A DNA stretch of 64,000 nucleotides from contig NZ_VCNP01000047.1 in assembly GCF_006782915.1 (NCBI RefSeq), positions 1 through 64,000 on the forward strand, written 5' to 3'. A program made the translations under genes and the position numbers. Numbering within the stretch: the first letter of the stretch is position 1; every line of letters begins with the position of its first letter. Shown one piece after another: positions 6,967 to 15,595 of the stretch. Below the pieces are notes generated by a model. The model saw nothing but the letters and a program-made list of their open reading frames with translations, ran no database searches and was not told where the DNA came from. The stretch is from Streptomyces calvus. GTDB taxonomy: Bacteria > Actinomycetota > Actinomycetes > Streptomycetales > Streptomycetaceae.

Positions 6967-9543
6967 TCAGTCCGCCGCCGCGTCGCAGCGCTGCCCGCGC
7001 AGGGCCCGCGCCAGGTCGTCGCGCGCCTCCAGGACCAGCCGGCGCAGCGCCGGGGCCGCGTCCTCGTGCGCCGCGAGCCAGGCGTCCGTGGCGTCCAGCG
7101 TGGCCTGCGCGTCCTGGTACTCCGGGAACAGGCCCCGCACCACGTCCATGCCGATCTGGATCGACCGCTCGCTCCACACCCGCTCGATCGCCGCGAAGTA
7201 CTTCTCCGCGTACGGCGCGAGCAGCTCCCGCTGGGACGACTGCGCGAAGCCCGAGATCGTCGCCTCCACCAGCGCGTTGGACAGCGCGTCCGACTCCACC
7301 ACCTGCGCCCAGCACTGCGCCTTCACCGCCGCCGACGGGCGGGCGGCCAGACAGCGCACGTGGTGCCGCTTGCCGGAGGCGGTGTCGTCCCGGGCCAGCT
7401 CCGCGTCCAGCGCCTTCTCGTCCGCCACACCGTGCGCGGCCAGCGGCTCCAGGAACGCCCAGCGCAGCTCCTGGTCCACCTCCAGGCCCGGCAGCGTCAC
7501 CGTGCCGTCCAGCAGCGAGGTCAGCAGCTCGAAGGCGGCCGGCGCGTCGGCCACCCGCGCGAAGAACCGCGCCCACGCCAGCTGGTGCTCGCTGCCCGCC
7601 TCGGCGGCGTACAGCTGGAGCGAGGCGCCCTCGGCGAGCCGGCGGCCGGCCTCCTGCCGCCGCTCGGGCGCGGTGTAGTGCACGGCGGCCGACTCCGCCC
7701 ACGCGTGCAGCATCTGCAGCACACCGATGTCGGACTCGCGGCCCGCGTACTCGAGGACCAGCCCGATGAACTCCCGGGCCGGCAGCAGCGCGTCCCGCGT
7801 CATGTTCCACAGCGCCGACCAGCACAGGGCCCGCGCCAGCGGATCGGTGATGTCGCCCAGGCCGCCGCGGAGCGTCGCCAGGGAGGTCTCGTCGAAGCGG
7901 GTCTTGCAGTACGTCAGGTCGTCGTCGTTGACCAGCACCAGCTCCGGCGCGTCCGCCCCGGCCAGCTCCGCCACGACCGTACGCGCCCCGTCGACGTCCG
8001 TCTCCGCCTGCGCGTACCGCTCCAGGGTGCCGCCGGCCGTGCGCCAGTACAGGCCCACCGCCACGCGGTGCGGGCGCAGTTCGGGATGCGATTCGGCGGC
8101 CTCCTGCACGACCGCCAGCTCGTCGATCCTGCCCTCGGCGTCCAACAGCACCTGCGGCGTCAGCGAGTTGACGCCGGCCGTCTGCAGCCACGCCCGCGCC
8201 CAGGCGCCCATGTCCCGCCCGCTGGTCTCCTGAAGGACCGACAGCAGGTCACCGAGGCGCGTGTTGCCGTAGGCGTGCCGCTTGAAGTAGCGGCGGGCGC
8301 CTTCGAGGAACGCGTCCTGGCCGACATACGCGACCAGCTGCTTCAGCACGGAGGCGCCCTTGGCGTACGTGATGCCGTCGAAGTTGAGCTTGGCGTCCTG
8401 GAGGTCGCGGATGTCGGCGGTGATCGGGTGCGTGGACGGCAGCTGGTCCGCGCGGTACGCCCAGGCCTTGCGGCGGTTGGCGAAGGTGATCCAGCCGTCG
8501 GTGAAGCGGGTCGCGCCGACCAGCGAGAACGCGCCCATGAAGTCCGCGAAGGACTCCTTCAGCCACAGGTCGTCCCACCACTCCATGGTGACCAGGTCGC
8601 CGAACCACATGTGCGCCATCTCGTGCAGGATGACGTTGGCGCGGCCCTCGTAGGAGGCGCGTGTGACCTTGCCGCGGAAGATGAACTCCTCCCGGAAGGT
8701 GACCATCCCCGGGTTCTCCATCGCGCCCAGGTTGTACTCGGGCACGAACGCCTGGTCGTACTTGCCGAACGGGTACGGGTAGTCGAAGTGGTCGTGGAAG
8801 AAGTCCAGGCCCTGCTTGGTCACCAGGAACACGTCGTCGGCGTCGAAGTGCGGCGCCAGGCCCTTGCGGCACATCGCGCCGAGCGGGATCTCCAGCCGCG
8901 TGCCGTCCTCGAAGGTGCGCTCGTAGGTGTCCGTGACGTAGTGGTACGGGCCCGCCACCACACAGGTGATGTACGTCGAGATCGGCTTGGTCTCGGCGAA
9001 CCGCCACACGCCGTCGGCGAGTTCACCGGCGCCGTTGCTCCACACCGTCCAGCCCTCGGGCGCGCGCACCTCGAAGCGGTAGGGCGCCTTGAGGTCGGGC
9101 TGCTCGAAGCCCGCGAAGACGCGCCGGGAGTCGGCCGGCTCGTACTGCGTGTAGAGGTACACCTCGCCGTCCTCGGGGTCGACGAAGCGGTGCAGGCCCT
9201 CGCCGGTGCGGGAGTAGGCGCACTGCGCGTCGACGACGAGTTCGTTGTCGGCGGCGAGGTCCTCCAGCAGGATCCGCGAGCCGTCGAAGACCTGGCCGGG
9301 GTCCAGGTCCCGCCCGTTGAGGGAGAGGGCCGTCACACTCGGCGCGATCAGGTCCGCGAAGCTGCTCGCCCCGGGCTCGGCGCAGCGGAACCGGACGGTG
9401 GTCACGGAGCGGAAGGTGCGCGGTCCTCCGCCGGAGTGCTCGCCGACCGCCGAGCGCAGGTCGAGGCTCACCTCGTACCCGTCGACGGACAGCAGGGCCG
9501 CCCGCTCCCGGGCCTCGTCGCGGGTCAGATTCTCACCGGGCAC
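6967..9543 (-). CDS. pepN: Aminopeptidase N (family M1)
   Basis: The start is GTG at 9543 (MPGENLTRDEARERA), giving 858 residues. GAGGAG lies about 8 bases upstream, and the N-terminus matches actinomycete PepN; the in-frame GTG at 9552 touches that Shine-Dalgarno sequence and is less likely. The M1 signature is complete: GAMEN (Gly273) for the peptide N-terminus, HEMAH with zinc ligands His307 and His311, the catalytic Glu308, and the third ligand Glu330 in WLKESFADF. The C-terminal half is the helical ERAP1-C-like domain. It is a cytoplasmic zinc enzyme that removes N-terminal residues from peptides, a plausible last step after ATP-dependent proteolysis. It is divergent from the reductase gene at 9683. 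Confidence 0.97.
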   Translation of the reverse strand: MPGENLTRDEARERAALLSVDGYEVSLDLRSAVGEHSGGGPRTFRSVTTVRFRCAEPGASSFADLIAPSVTALSLNGRDLDPGQVFDGSRILLEDLAADNELVVDAQCAYSRTGEGLHRFVDPEDGEVYLYTQYEPADSRRVFAGFEQPDLKAPYRFEVRAPEGWTVWSNGAGELADGVWRFAETKPISTYITCVVAGPYHYVTDTYERTFEDGTRLEIPLGAMCRKGLAPHFDADDVFLVTKQGLDFFHDHFDYPYPFGKYDQAFVPEYNLGAMENPGMVTFREEFIFRGKVTRASYEGRANVILHEMAHMWFGDLVTMEWWDDLWLKESFADFMGAFSLVGATRFTDGWITFANRRKAWAYRADQLPSTHPITADIRDLQDAKLNFDGITYAKGASVLKQLVAYVGQDAFLEGARRYFKRHAYGNTRLGDLLSVLQETSGRDMGAWARAWLQTAGVNSLTPQVLLDAEGRIDELAVVQEAAESHPELRPHRVAVGLYWRTAGGTLERYAQAETDVDGARTVVAELAGADAPELVLVNDDDLTYCKTRFDETSLATLRGGLGDITDPLARALCWSALWNMTRDALLPAREFIGLVLEYAGRESDIGVLQMLHAWAESAAVHYTAPERRQEAGRRLAEGASLQLYAAEAGSEHQLAWARFFARVADAPAAFELLTSLLDGTVTLPGLEVDQELRWAFLEPLAAHGVADEKALDAELARDDTASGKRHHVRCLAARPSAAVKAQCWAQVVESDALSNALVEATISGFAQSSQRELLAPYAEKYFAAIERVWSERSIQIGMDVVRGLFPEYQDAQATLDATDAWLAAHEDAAPALRRLVLEARDDLARALRGQRCDAAAD

Positions 9544-9682
9544 GGGCAGCACTCCTCAGGCGTCGTCGACAGGGATGAACAGGACCGATCCTGCCATGTG
9601 CCCCTGACGGCGGTCAGCCGGGAATGGCCGGGAGCGGGCGCCGCGTTGTGACGGGGAAACGCCTGCCACTACAAGGAGCGAC

Positions 9683-10330
9683 ATGTCGGACAAGTCCCCC
9701 GCCACGCCCGTCGACTTCTGGTTCGACCCGCTGTGCCCCTGGGCCTGGATGACCTCCCGCTGGATGCTGGAGGTGGAGAAGGTGCGTGACGTCAAGGTCC
9801 GCTGGCACGTGATGAGCCTCGCGGTCCTCAACGAGGACAAGCTCGACGAGCTTCCCGAGGAGTACCGGGACATGCTCGAGACCAAGGCGTGGGGCCCGGT
9901 CCGGGTGGTCATCGCGGCGCAGCAGGAGCACGGCGCCGAGGTGCTCGGCGACCTCTACACCGCGCTCGGCACCCGCATCCACAACAAGGACGAGGGTCCG
10001 GGCCGGGAGACGGTCGCCGCCGCCCTGGAGGACGTCGGCCTGCCCGAGTCGCTCATGGAGCACTGGGACTCCACTCCCTACGAGCCGGAGCTGCGCGCCT
10101 CCCACAAGGAGGGCATCGACAAGGTCGGCCAGGACGTCGGCACCCCGGTCATCGCGGTCCCGGGCGCCGACGGCGAGCAGCTCGCCTTCTTCGGCCCGGT
10201 CGTCACCCCGGCCCCCAAGGGCGAGGAGGCCGCCCGTCTGTGGGACGGCACCCTCGCGGTGGCCTCCGTCCCCGGCTTCTACGAGATCAAGCGCACGCGG
10301 ACCAAGGGCCCGGACTTCAGCAACCTGTGA
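9683..10330 (+). CDS. DsbA-family, mycothiol-dependent nitroreductase-like protein (Rv2466c family)
   Basis: The product has 215 residues with ACAAGGAGCGAC just upstream of ATG. The thioredoxin fold begins VDFWFDPLCPWAWMTSRWML, has a helical insertion, and ends with GTPVIAVPG carrying the cis-Pro. This matches the mycobacterial Rv2466c family, which uses mycothiol to reduce disulfides and some nitro compounds. The active site here reads C-P-W-A; the second Cys of the CPWC form is absent, so a monothiol mechanism relying on mycothiol is more likely (inference). The neighbours pepN and rpiB are also neighbours in mycobacteria, which supports the assignment. It should be cytoplasmic. Confidence 0.88.
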   Translation: MSDKSPATPVDFWFDPLCPWAWMTSRWMLEVEKVRDVKVRWHVMSLAVLNEDKLDELPEEYRDMLETKAWGPVRVVIAAQQEHGAEVLGDLYTALGTRIHNKDEGPGRETVAAALEDVGLPESLMEHWDSTPYEPELRASHKEGIDKVGQDVGTPVIAVPGADGEQLAFFGPVVTPAPKGEEAARLWDGTLAVASVPGFYEIKRTRTKGPDFSNL

Positions 10331-10333
10331 CCG

Positions 10334-10558
10334 TCACTCCAGGACGGGTGCCTTGATCGGTGCGGCGAACGGCTTCTTGTTGAAGCCCGTGCGCAGGTTG
10401 CGGCACTGCCGGCCGGTGTCGGGGTCGAGCACGTTGACGCAGAGCCAGAACTCGCCGACCCCCGCCCGGCCCAGCCGTTCCTTGAGCCAGTCCTCCTCCT
10501 TCCTGTCCAGCCGGCGGTGCACCTGGTCGCCGCCGCAGGTCACGCAGTAGTCCGTCAT
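10334..10558 (-). CDS. Small zinc-ribbon-like hypothetical protein
   Basis: From ATG at 10558 the product is 74 residues, MTDYCVTCGGDQVHRRLDRK to APIKAPVLE. AGAGG lies just upstream; an in-frame ATG at 10576 would add six residues but has no ribosome site. CVTC near the start and two later Cys (WLCVN, GRQCRNLRTG) could form a four-Cys zinc site. The length and layout resemble small conserved actinobacterial proteins of unknown function. It ends 3 bp from the stop of the convergent reductase gene, so there is no space for a separate terminator. Confidence 0.7.
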   Translation of the reverse strand: MTDYCVTCGGDQVHRRLDRKEEDWLKERLGRAGVGEFWLCVNVLDPDTGRQCRNLRTGFNKKPFAAPIKAPVLE

Positions 10559-10608
10559 GGTCCTCTGTGTCGCCATTGCGCAACCATGACCCGGATTGCC
10601 GCATACCG

Positions 10609-10644
10609 GAAGCCCCCGCGAGTGACGTCAGTCGCGGGGGCTTC
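10609..10644. terminator. Hairpin in the permease to small-gene intergenic region
   Basis: Thirteen-base arms GAAGCCCCCGCGA and TCGCGGGGGCTTC are separated by about 10 nt and followed on the plus strand by GTTCTT. The flanking genes on both sides are minus-strand, so it may insulate the small gene from permease read-through. Confidence 0.5.
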
Positions 10645-10712
10645 GTTCTTCCGTCTGCCGGGTGAACGGTGAGAAGACGATCACGGGGCGGGACGGCTGT
10701 TGCTGTGCCTTA

Positions 10713-10729
10713 TTGCATGTTACTTGCAA
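10713..10729. promoter_or_regulatory. TTGCA-N7-TGCAA dyad
   Basis: The 17-bp symmetric motif TTGCATGTTACTTGCAA lies in a locally AT-richer patch between the permease and the small zinc-ribbon gene. It has the size and symmetry of an operator for a dimeric regulator, possibly for the small gene downstream on the minus strand. No regulator is assigned. Confidence 0.35.
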
Positions 10730-10777
10730 GTGCGGGCCAGTAACAGGAAGAGCCGTCCGTGGGTCCCGGGCACACGA

Positions 10778-10807
10778 AACGGCCCCCGCGTGTCCACGCG
10801 AGGGCCG
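10778..10807 (-). terminator. Terminator of the first amino-acid permease
   Basis: An inverted repeat of the form CGGCCC(C)CGCGTG, short loop, CACGCGAGGGCCG lies about 25 bp past the permease stop codon. One bulged or mismatched position is needed in the stem. Confidence 0.5.
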
Positions 10808-10828
10808 TCGCCGCAGAGGAGAGGGCGG

Positions 10829-12247
10829 TCAGGTGCGGGCGCGTGCCCGCTGCCAGGCGTAGCCGATCGCCGCCAGGATGAGCGTCATCGCGCCCGTCGA
10901 GTACAGCTGCACCCGGGTGTCCGGCTCCCGCGCCATCAGGACGAAGATCGCCGCCATGCCGGCCAGCGCCACCCACGTCAGCCACGGGAACGCCCACATG
11001 CGCACCACCAGTTTCTCCGGCGCCTCCCGCTCCAGCCGGCGGCGCAGCCGCAGCTGGGAGACGGCGATGAAGATCCAGACGACCAGGATCACCGCGCCGA
11101 TCATGTTCAGCAGCCAGGCGAAGACGTCGTCCGGACGCCAGTAGCTGAGCAGCACGCACAGGAAGCCGAACAGCGAGGACGCCAGGACGGCGATCCGCGG
11201 CACCCCGCCCGACACCCGGCCCAGCGCCTTCGGGCCCTGCCCGCGCTGCACCAGCGAGTACCCGATGCGCGAGGCTCCGTAGATGTTGGCGTTCATCGCG
11301 GACAGCAGCGCCACCAGCACCACGACGTTCATCAGCTGGCCGGCGCCCGGGATGCCGAGGCGGTCCAGCGCGGCGACGTACGGGCCGGCCTCGACGACCT
11401 CGGGGGCATCCCACGGCACCAGCGTGACGATGACCGCCATCGAGCCGATGTAGAACAGCGCGATTCGCCACATCGCCGTACGGACCGCGCTCGCCACGCC
11501 CTTGACCGGGTTCTCCGACTCGGCCGCCGCGATGGTCACCGTCTCCAGGCCGCCGTACGCGAAGACGGAGGCGAGCAGTCCGATCACCAGGCCCTCGCCG
11601 CCGTTGGGGAGGAAGTCGGTGAGGTGGGAGGCGCCGGGGGAGTCGGTGCCGGGCAGCACTCCGGCGATGGCCAGCACGCCGAGGCCGAGGAACAGGGTGA
11701 TCGCGCCGACCTTCAGGGCCGCGAACCAGAACTCGAACTCGCCGAAGTTCTTCACCGCCGCGAGGTTCGTCCCGCAGAAGACCACCATGAACAGCGCCAC
11801 CCACGCCCACTCGGGCGTGCCCGGCAGCCATCCGGTGACGATCTTCGCGGCGCCGATGCCCTCCAGGCCGACCGCCGTGCACAGCAGCACCCAGAACGAC
11901 CAGCCCGCGGTGAACCCGGCCCAGGGCCCGATCGCCCGCTCGGCGTGCGCGGAGAACGAGCCCGACGACGGGTACGCGGCGGACATCTCGCCCAGCATCC
12001 GCATCACCAGCATCACCAGGAGGCCGGAGAGGGTGTAGGCGAGGACGATGGAGGGTCCGGCGGCGGCGATGCCCGCCCCGGAGCCGACGAACAGCCCCGC
12101 GCCGATCACCCCGCCGAGGGCGATCATCGACAGATGGCGCTGCTTCAGGCCGTGCGAGAGGGAGACGCCGTCCGCCTGCGGGGGCGTGCCGACCGGGGGT
12201 GCCGCCTGGTCGGCCGTGGCCGAAGGCTTGGGGGAGGTGCTGGGCAT
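10829..12247 (-). CDS. Amino-acid permease (APC superfamily)
   Basis: The product has 472 residues from ATG at 12247. A hydrophilic N-terminal tail leads to LKQRHLSMIALGGVIGAGLFVGSGAGIAAAGP, the first-helix signature of the amino-acid permease family. About 12 hydrophobic segments follow, with MRMLGEMSAAYPSSGSFSAHA in the helix 2-3 region and AAAESENPVKGV in the middle. It should import amino acids with protons across the cytoplasmic membrane; the substrate cannot be read off. It is a close paralogue of the permease at 13354-14820, with bioY lying between them. Two hairpins in the 5' leader may affect its expression. Confidence 0.9.
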   Translation of the reverse strand: MPSTSPKPSATADQAAPPVGTPPQADGVSLSHGLKQRHLSMIALGGVIGAGLFVGSGAGIAAAGPSIVLAYTLSGLLVMLVMRMLGEMSAAYPSSGSFSAHAERAIGPWAGFTAGWSFWVLLCTAVGLEGIGAAKIVTGWLPGTPEWAWVALFMVVFCGTNLAAVKNFGEFEFWFAALKVGAITLFLGLGVLAIAGVLPGTDSPGASHLTDFLPNGGEGLVIGLLASVFAYGGLETVTIAAAESENPVKGVASAVRTAMWRIALFYIGSMAVIVTLVPWDAPEVVEAGPYVAALDRLGIPGAGQLMNVVVLVALLSAMNANIYGASRIGYSLVQRGQGPKALGRVSGGVPRIAVLASSLFGFLCVLLSYWRPDDVFAWLLNMIGAVILVVWIFIAVSQLRLRRRLEREAPEKLVVRMWAFPWLTWVALAGMAAIFVLMAREPDTRVQLYSTGAMTLILAAIGYAWQRARART

Positions 12248-12613
12248 GGGCGCGGCTCGTCCAATGCGGGAGATGACAAAACGCCGCCCAGTCTGGGCGG
12301 CCTTCTCGCGCCCGCGAAGGGGGTGCCCAGCATGTGGACGGACGCCATACGGAGGGTGTCCGTCCGGTTACCTTGCCTTCGCGGCCCGTCGCCTTTGGTG
12401 AGTCCCTACAGCCCGCCTCCCGCCCGCTCCTGTAGCCGGAACCACCTCACCTCCGTGACCGGTGTCACCTCGTGCGGCCCCTCACCCCGGCTCTTTGTCC
12501 GGAGCCCACCAAGTCCCTGTTCGCGCCTTTGTCGAGCGCTGACGGTGATCGACGCACGGACCCCGGTATAGCGTCACCGTGTCCTCAACTGCCCTCACCC
12601 CGCGGAGACCTCC
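12248..12613. other. Divergent intergenic region between permease and bioY
   Basis: This 366-bp gap holds two hairpins on the permease side: 12283-12301 (8-bp arms GCCGCCCA/TGGGCGGC) and 12336-12365 (11-bp arms with one G-U pair). On the bioY side there is a possible -10 (TATAGC, 12567-12572). No convincing open reading frame or known riboswitch was seen. Confidence 0.5.
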
Positions 12614-13198
12614 ATGAGCACCGCTGCCGTCACGTCCGCCCGATCCGGCCAGGTCCTCGCGGACCTCATCCCGGCCTCCCGTGTCCGGGACGCCGCGCTC
12701 GTGCTCGGCGGCGCCGCGCTCACCGGCCTCGCCGCCCAGATCGCGGTGCCCGTCCCCGGCTCCCCGGTCCCGGTGACCGGCCAGACCTTCGCGGCGCTGC
12801 TCGTCGGCACCACCCTCGGCGCCCGCCGCGGCCTCGCCTCCCTCGCCGTGTACGCGCTGGCCGGCATGGCCGGTGTGCCGTGGTTCGCCGAGGGCGGCTC
12901 CGGGACGGCCATGCCGTCCTTCGGCTACATCCTCGGCATGCTGCTCGCCTCCGTCGTCGTCGGAGCCCTGGCCCGCCGCGGCGCCGACCGCTCCGCCTGG
13001 CGCACCGCGGGCACCATGCTGCTCGGCTCCGCGATCATCTACGCGGTCGGCGTGCCGTACCTGGCGCTCGCCACCGGCATGTCCGCCTCCGCCGCGATCG
13101 CGGCCGGCCTCACCCCGTTCCTCATCGGCGACGCCCTGAAGGCGGCCCTGGCGATGGGCCTGCTGCCCACGGCCTGGAAGCTCGTCGACCGGCGCTGA
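12614..13198 (+). CDS. bioY: BioY, S component of a biotin ECF transporter
   Basis: The product has 194 residues, from ATG preceded by GCGGAGACCTCC. The sequence has about six hydrophobic helices and the BioY core: AAQIAVPVPGSPVPVTGQTF, LLVGTTLGARRGLASLAVY, GVPWFAEGGSG and GYILGM. It binds biotin in the membrane and either works alone or with a shared energising module. No bioM/bioN genes are adjacent, which is usual for solo BioY or for use of ECF-A/T encoded elsewhere. It is flanked on both sides by minus-strand permease paralogues and ends at a very long inverted repeat. Confidence 0.93.
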   Translation: MSTAAVTSARSGQVLADLIPASRVRDAALVLGGAALTGLAAQIAVPVPGSPVPVTGQTFAALLVGTTLGARRGLASLAVYALAGMAGVPWFAEGGSGTAMPSFGYILGMLLASVVVGALARRGADRSAWRTAGTMLLGSAIIYAVGVPYLALATGMSASAAIAAGLTPFLIGDALKAALAMGLLPTAWKLVDRR

Positions 13199-13232
13199 CC
13201 GGCGCCGACCGGCGCCGATCGGCTCACGAACC

Positions 13233-13282
13233 CACAGGGCCGGGGGCCCGCGGCACACGTGCCGCGGGCCCCCGGCCCTGTG
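13233..13282. terminator. 24-bp perfect inverted repeat after bioY
   Basis: Two perfect 24-bp GC-rich arms are separated by only 2 nt, between the convergent ends of bioY and the second permease. This is a strong bidirectional stem. A shorter hairpin (CCGCCTT/AAGGCGG) lies at about 13293-13309. Confidence 0.85.
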
Positions 13283-13353
13283 TCATGAGATCCCGCCTTC
13301 AGAAGGCGGCCCTGTGTCGTGCAGGGCGGCCCGGTACCGGGAGAGGCGCGGCG

Positions 13354-14820
13354 TCAGCCCGCGCGCACCTCGTCGCGCGCCTCGCCGTCCGCCGCCCGGC
13401 GGCCCGCCGCGCGCTGCCTGACGACGGCGATGGCCAGCACGATGCCGGCGACCAGCAGCGACAGCAGCACCGTGGTGCGCCCGTTGTGCTCGGTGTCGGT
13501 CAGCATGTAGCCCAGCACGAACACGATCAGCGCCGCGCTGGCCCACGTCAGATACGGGTACAGCCACATCCGCACGACCAGCTTCTCCGGCGCCTCCGCC
13601 TCGATGATCTTCCGCATGCGCAGCTGCGAGAAGCAGATCACCAGCCACACGAACAGCGCGACCGCGCCGGAGGAGTTGACCAGGAAGAGGAAGACGGAGT
13701 CGGGGAACTTGTAGTTGAAGAAGACGGCGACGAAGCCGAACACCACCGACGCGATGATCGCGGTCCGCGGCACGCCCCGGCTGGAGGTCCGGGCGAACGC
13801 CTTCGGCGCGTCCCCGCGCTCACCGAGCGAGAAGGCCATCCGGGAGGCCGTGTAGAGCCCGGAGTTGAGGCAGGACAGCACGGACGTCAGCACGATGAAG
13901 TTCATGATCTGGCCGGCGTGCGCGATGCCGAGGGAGTCCAGGGCGGCGACGTACGAGCCGTCCTCGGCGATCGACGTGCTGTCCCAGGGCAGCAGGCACA
14001 CCACGACGAAGATCGAACCGAGGTAGAAGACGCCGATCCGCCAGATGATGCTGTTGGTCGCCTTGGTCACGGCCCGCTGCGGGTCCTCCGACTCACCGGC
14101 GGCCAGTGTGGCGATCTCGCTGCCCATGAACGAGAAGACGACGAGCAGGATGCCGGTGAGGATCGCGCCGGCGCCGTTGGGCAGGAAGCCGCCGTGCTCG
14201 GTGAGGTTGGCGAGCCCCGCCTGGTCGCTGTCGACGCCCGGCAGCACACCGAAGACGGCCAGCCCGCCGACGACGATGAACGCCGCGATGGCGACGACCT
14301 TGATCCCGGCGAACCAGAACTCGAACTCGCCGTAGGACCCGACGGAGGCCAGGTTGGTGGCGGTCAGCACCACCATCACGATCAGCGCCCAGGCCCACTG
14401 GGGAACGGCCGGGATCCACCCTTCGAGGATCGCGGCGCCGGCGGTCGCCTCCACCGCCAGCACCACGACCCAGAAGAACCAGTAGAGCCAGCCGATGGAG
14501 AAGCCGGCCCACGGGCCGAGCGCACGGTCGGCGTGCGCCGAGAAGGACCCGGAGGTCGGGTTGGCCGCCGACATCTCGCCCAGCATCCGCATCACCAGCA
14601 CCACGAGCGTGCCGACGAGCGCGTACGACAGGAGGATGCCGGGGCCGGCGGTCGCGATGCCGGTGCTGGATCCGACGAAGAGGCCGGCTCCGATGACACC
14701 GCCGATGGCGATCATCGACAGATGCCGGTTCTTGAGCCCGGCCTGGAGCCCGGAACCTCCCGGGGCCCCGTGGCCACCGGGCCCGTTCTCGGCCTTGGAA
14801 AGGGTCGGCTGCGAAGTCAT
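13354..14820 (-). CDS. Amino-acid permease (APC superfamily), second paralogue
   Basis: The start at 14820 (MTSQPTLSKAENGPGG) has AAGGAAG about nine bases upstream and gives 488 residues; the open frame to 15045 has no such support. The layout matches the permease at 10829-12247: LKNRHLSMIAIGGVIGAGLFVG, then MRMLGEMSAANPTSGSFSAHADRALGPW, then ESEDPQRAV and about 12 hydrophobic helices. It should be a proton-coupled amino-acid importer of unknown substrate. The AT-richer 240 bp upstream, towards rpiB, probably contains its promoter. The two permeases look like an old tandem duplication interrupted by bioY. Confidence 0.9.
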   Translation of the reverse strand: MTSQPTLSKAENGPGGHGAPGGSGLQAGLKNRHLSMIAIGGVIGAGLFVGSSTGIATAGPGILLSYALVGTLVVLVMRMLGEMSAANPTSGSFSAHADRALGPWAGFSIGWLYWFFWVVVLAVEATAGAAILEGWIPAVPQWAWALIVMVVLTATNLASVGSYGEFEFWFAGIKVVAIAAFIVVGGLAVFGVLPGVDSDQAGLANLTEHGGFLPNGAGAILTGILLVVFSFMGSEIATLAAGESEDPQRAVTKATNSIIWRIGVFYLGSIFVVVCLLPWDSTSIAEDGSYVAALDSLGIAHAGQIMNFIVLTSVLSCLNSGLYTASRMAFSLGERGDAPKAFARTSSRGVPRTAIIASVVFGFVAVFFNYKFPDSVFLFLVNSSGAVALFVWLVICFSQLRMRKIIEAEAPEKLVVRMWLYPYLTWASAALIVFVLGYMLTDTEHNGRTTVLLSLLVAGIVLAIAVVRQRAAGRRAADGEARDEVRAG

Positions 14821-15047
14821 GGGGTGGTCTTCCTTTGCGCCGGTTGAGCGGTTCCCGTACGAGCGGTGTACGAGCCGGACCAGTGAAACGGAGGTGAACG
14901 AATAGGGGAACCTTTGATTTCGGATCGTTATTTGAGCTTTCCCTGAGGTTCTGTGGAATCCCTTAGTTTTTGAGGGTCTCCTCGCGCGTCGCCCCGCGCG
15001 TTCTCCGGCGCATGCCACCCCGCGCCGCCGCCCGTGTGCGCGCATGT

Positions 15048-15053
15048 CACACT
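15048..15053 (+). promoter_or_regulatory. -10-like CACACT six bases before rpiB
   Basis: CACACT lies exactly six bases before the rpiB ATG, the spacing of leaderless promoters. The first base departs from TANNNT. No Shine-Dalgarno sequence is visible. Confidence 0.35.
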
Positions 15054-15059
15054 CGACGC

Positions 15060-15545
<486 letters not shown>

Positions 15546-15595
15546 CGGCAGGACACGGCGGAAGGCGGAAGAGCGAGCGAGGGGGGAGCCGACCC

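Noticed and set aside
13233..13282. Insertion-sequence end or attachment site
   Set aside because: The long palindrome lies between convergent genes, like the palindromes at 21766 and 26955; no transposase or integrase is present. Terminator function is simpler.
14970..15059. N-terminal extension of RpiB to an upstream ATG at 14970
   Set aside because: The extra 30 residues (MRVSSRVAPRVLRRMPPRAA...) are basic and unlike the family, which starts at MRVYLGSDHAGYEL.
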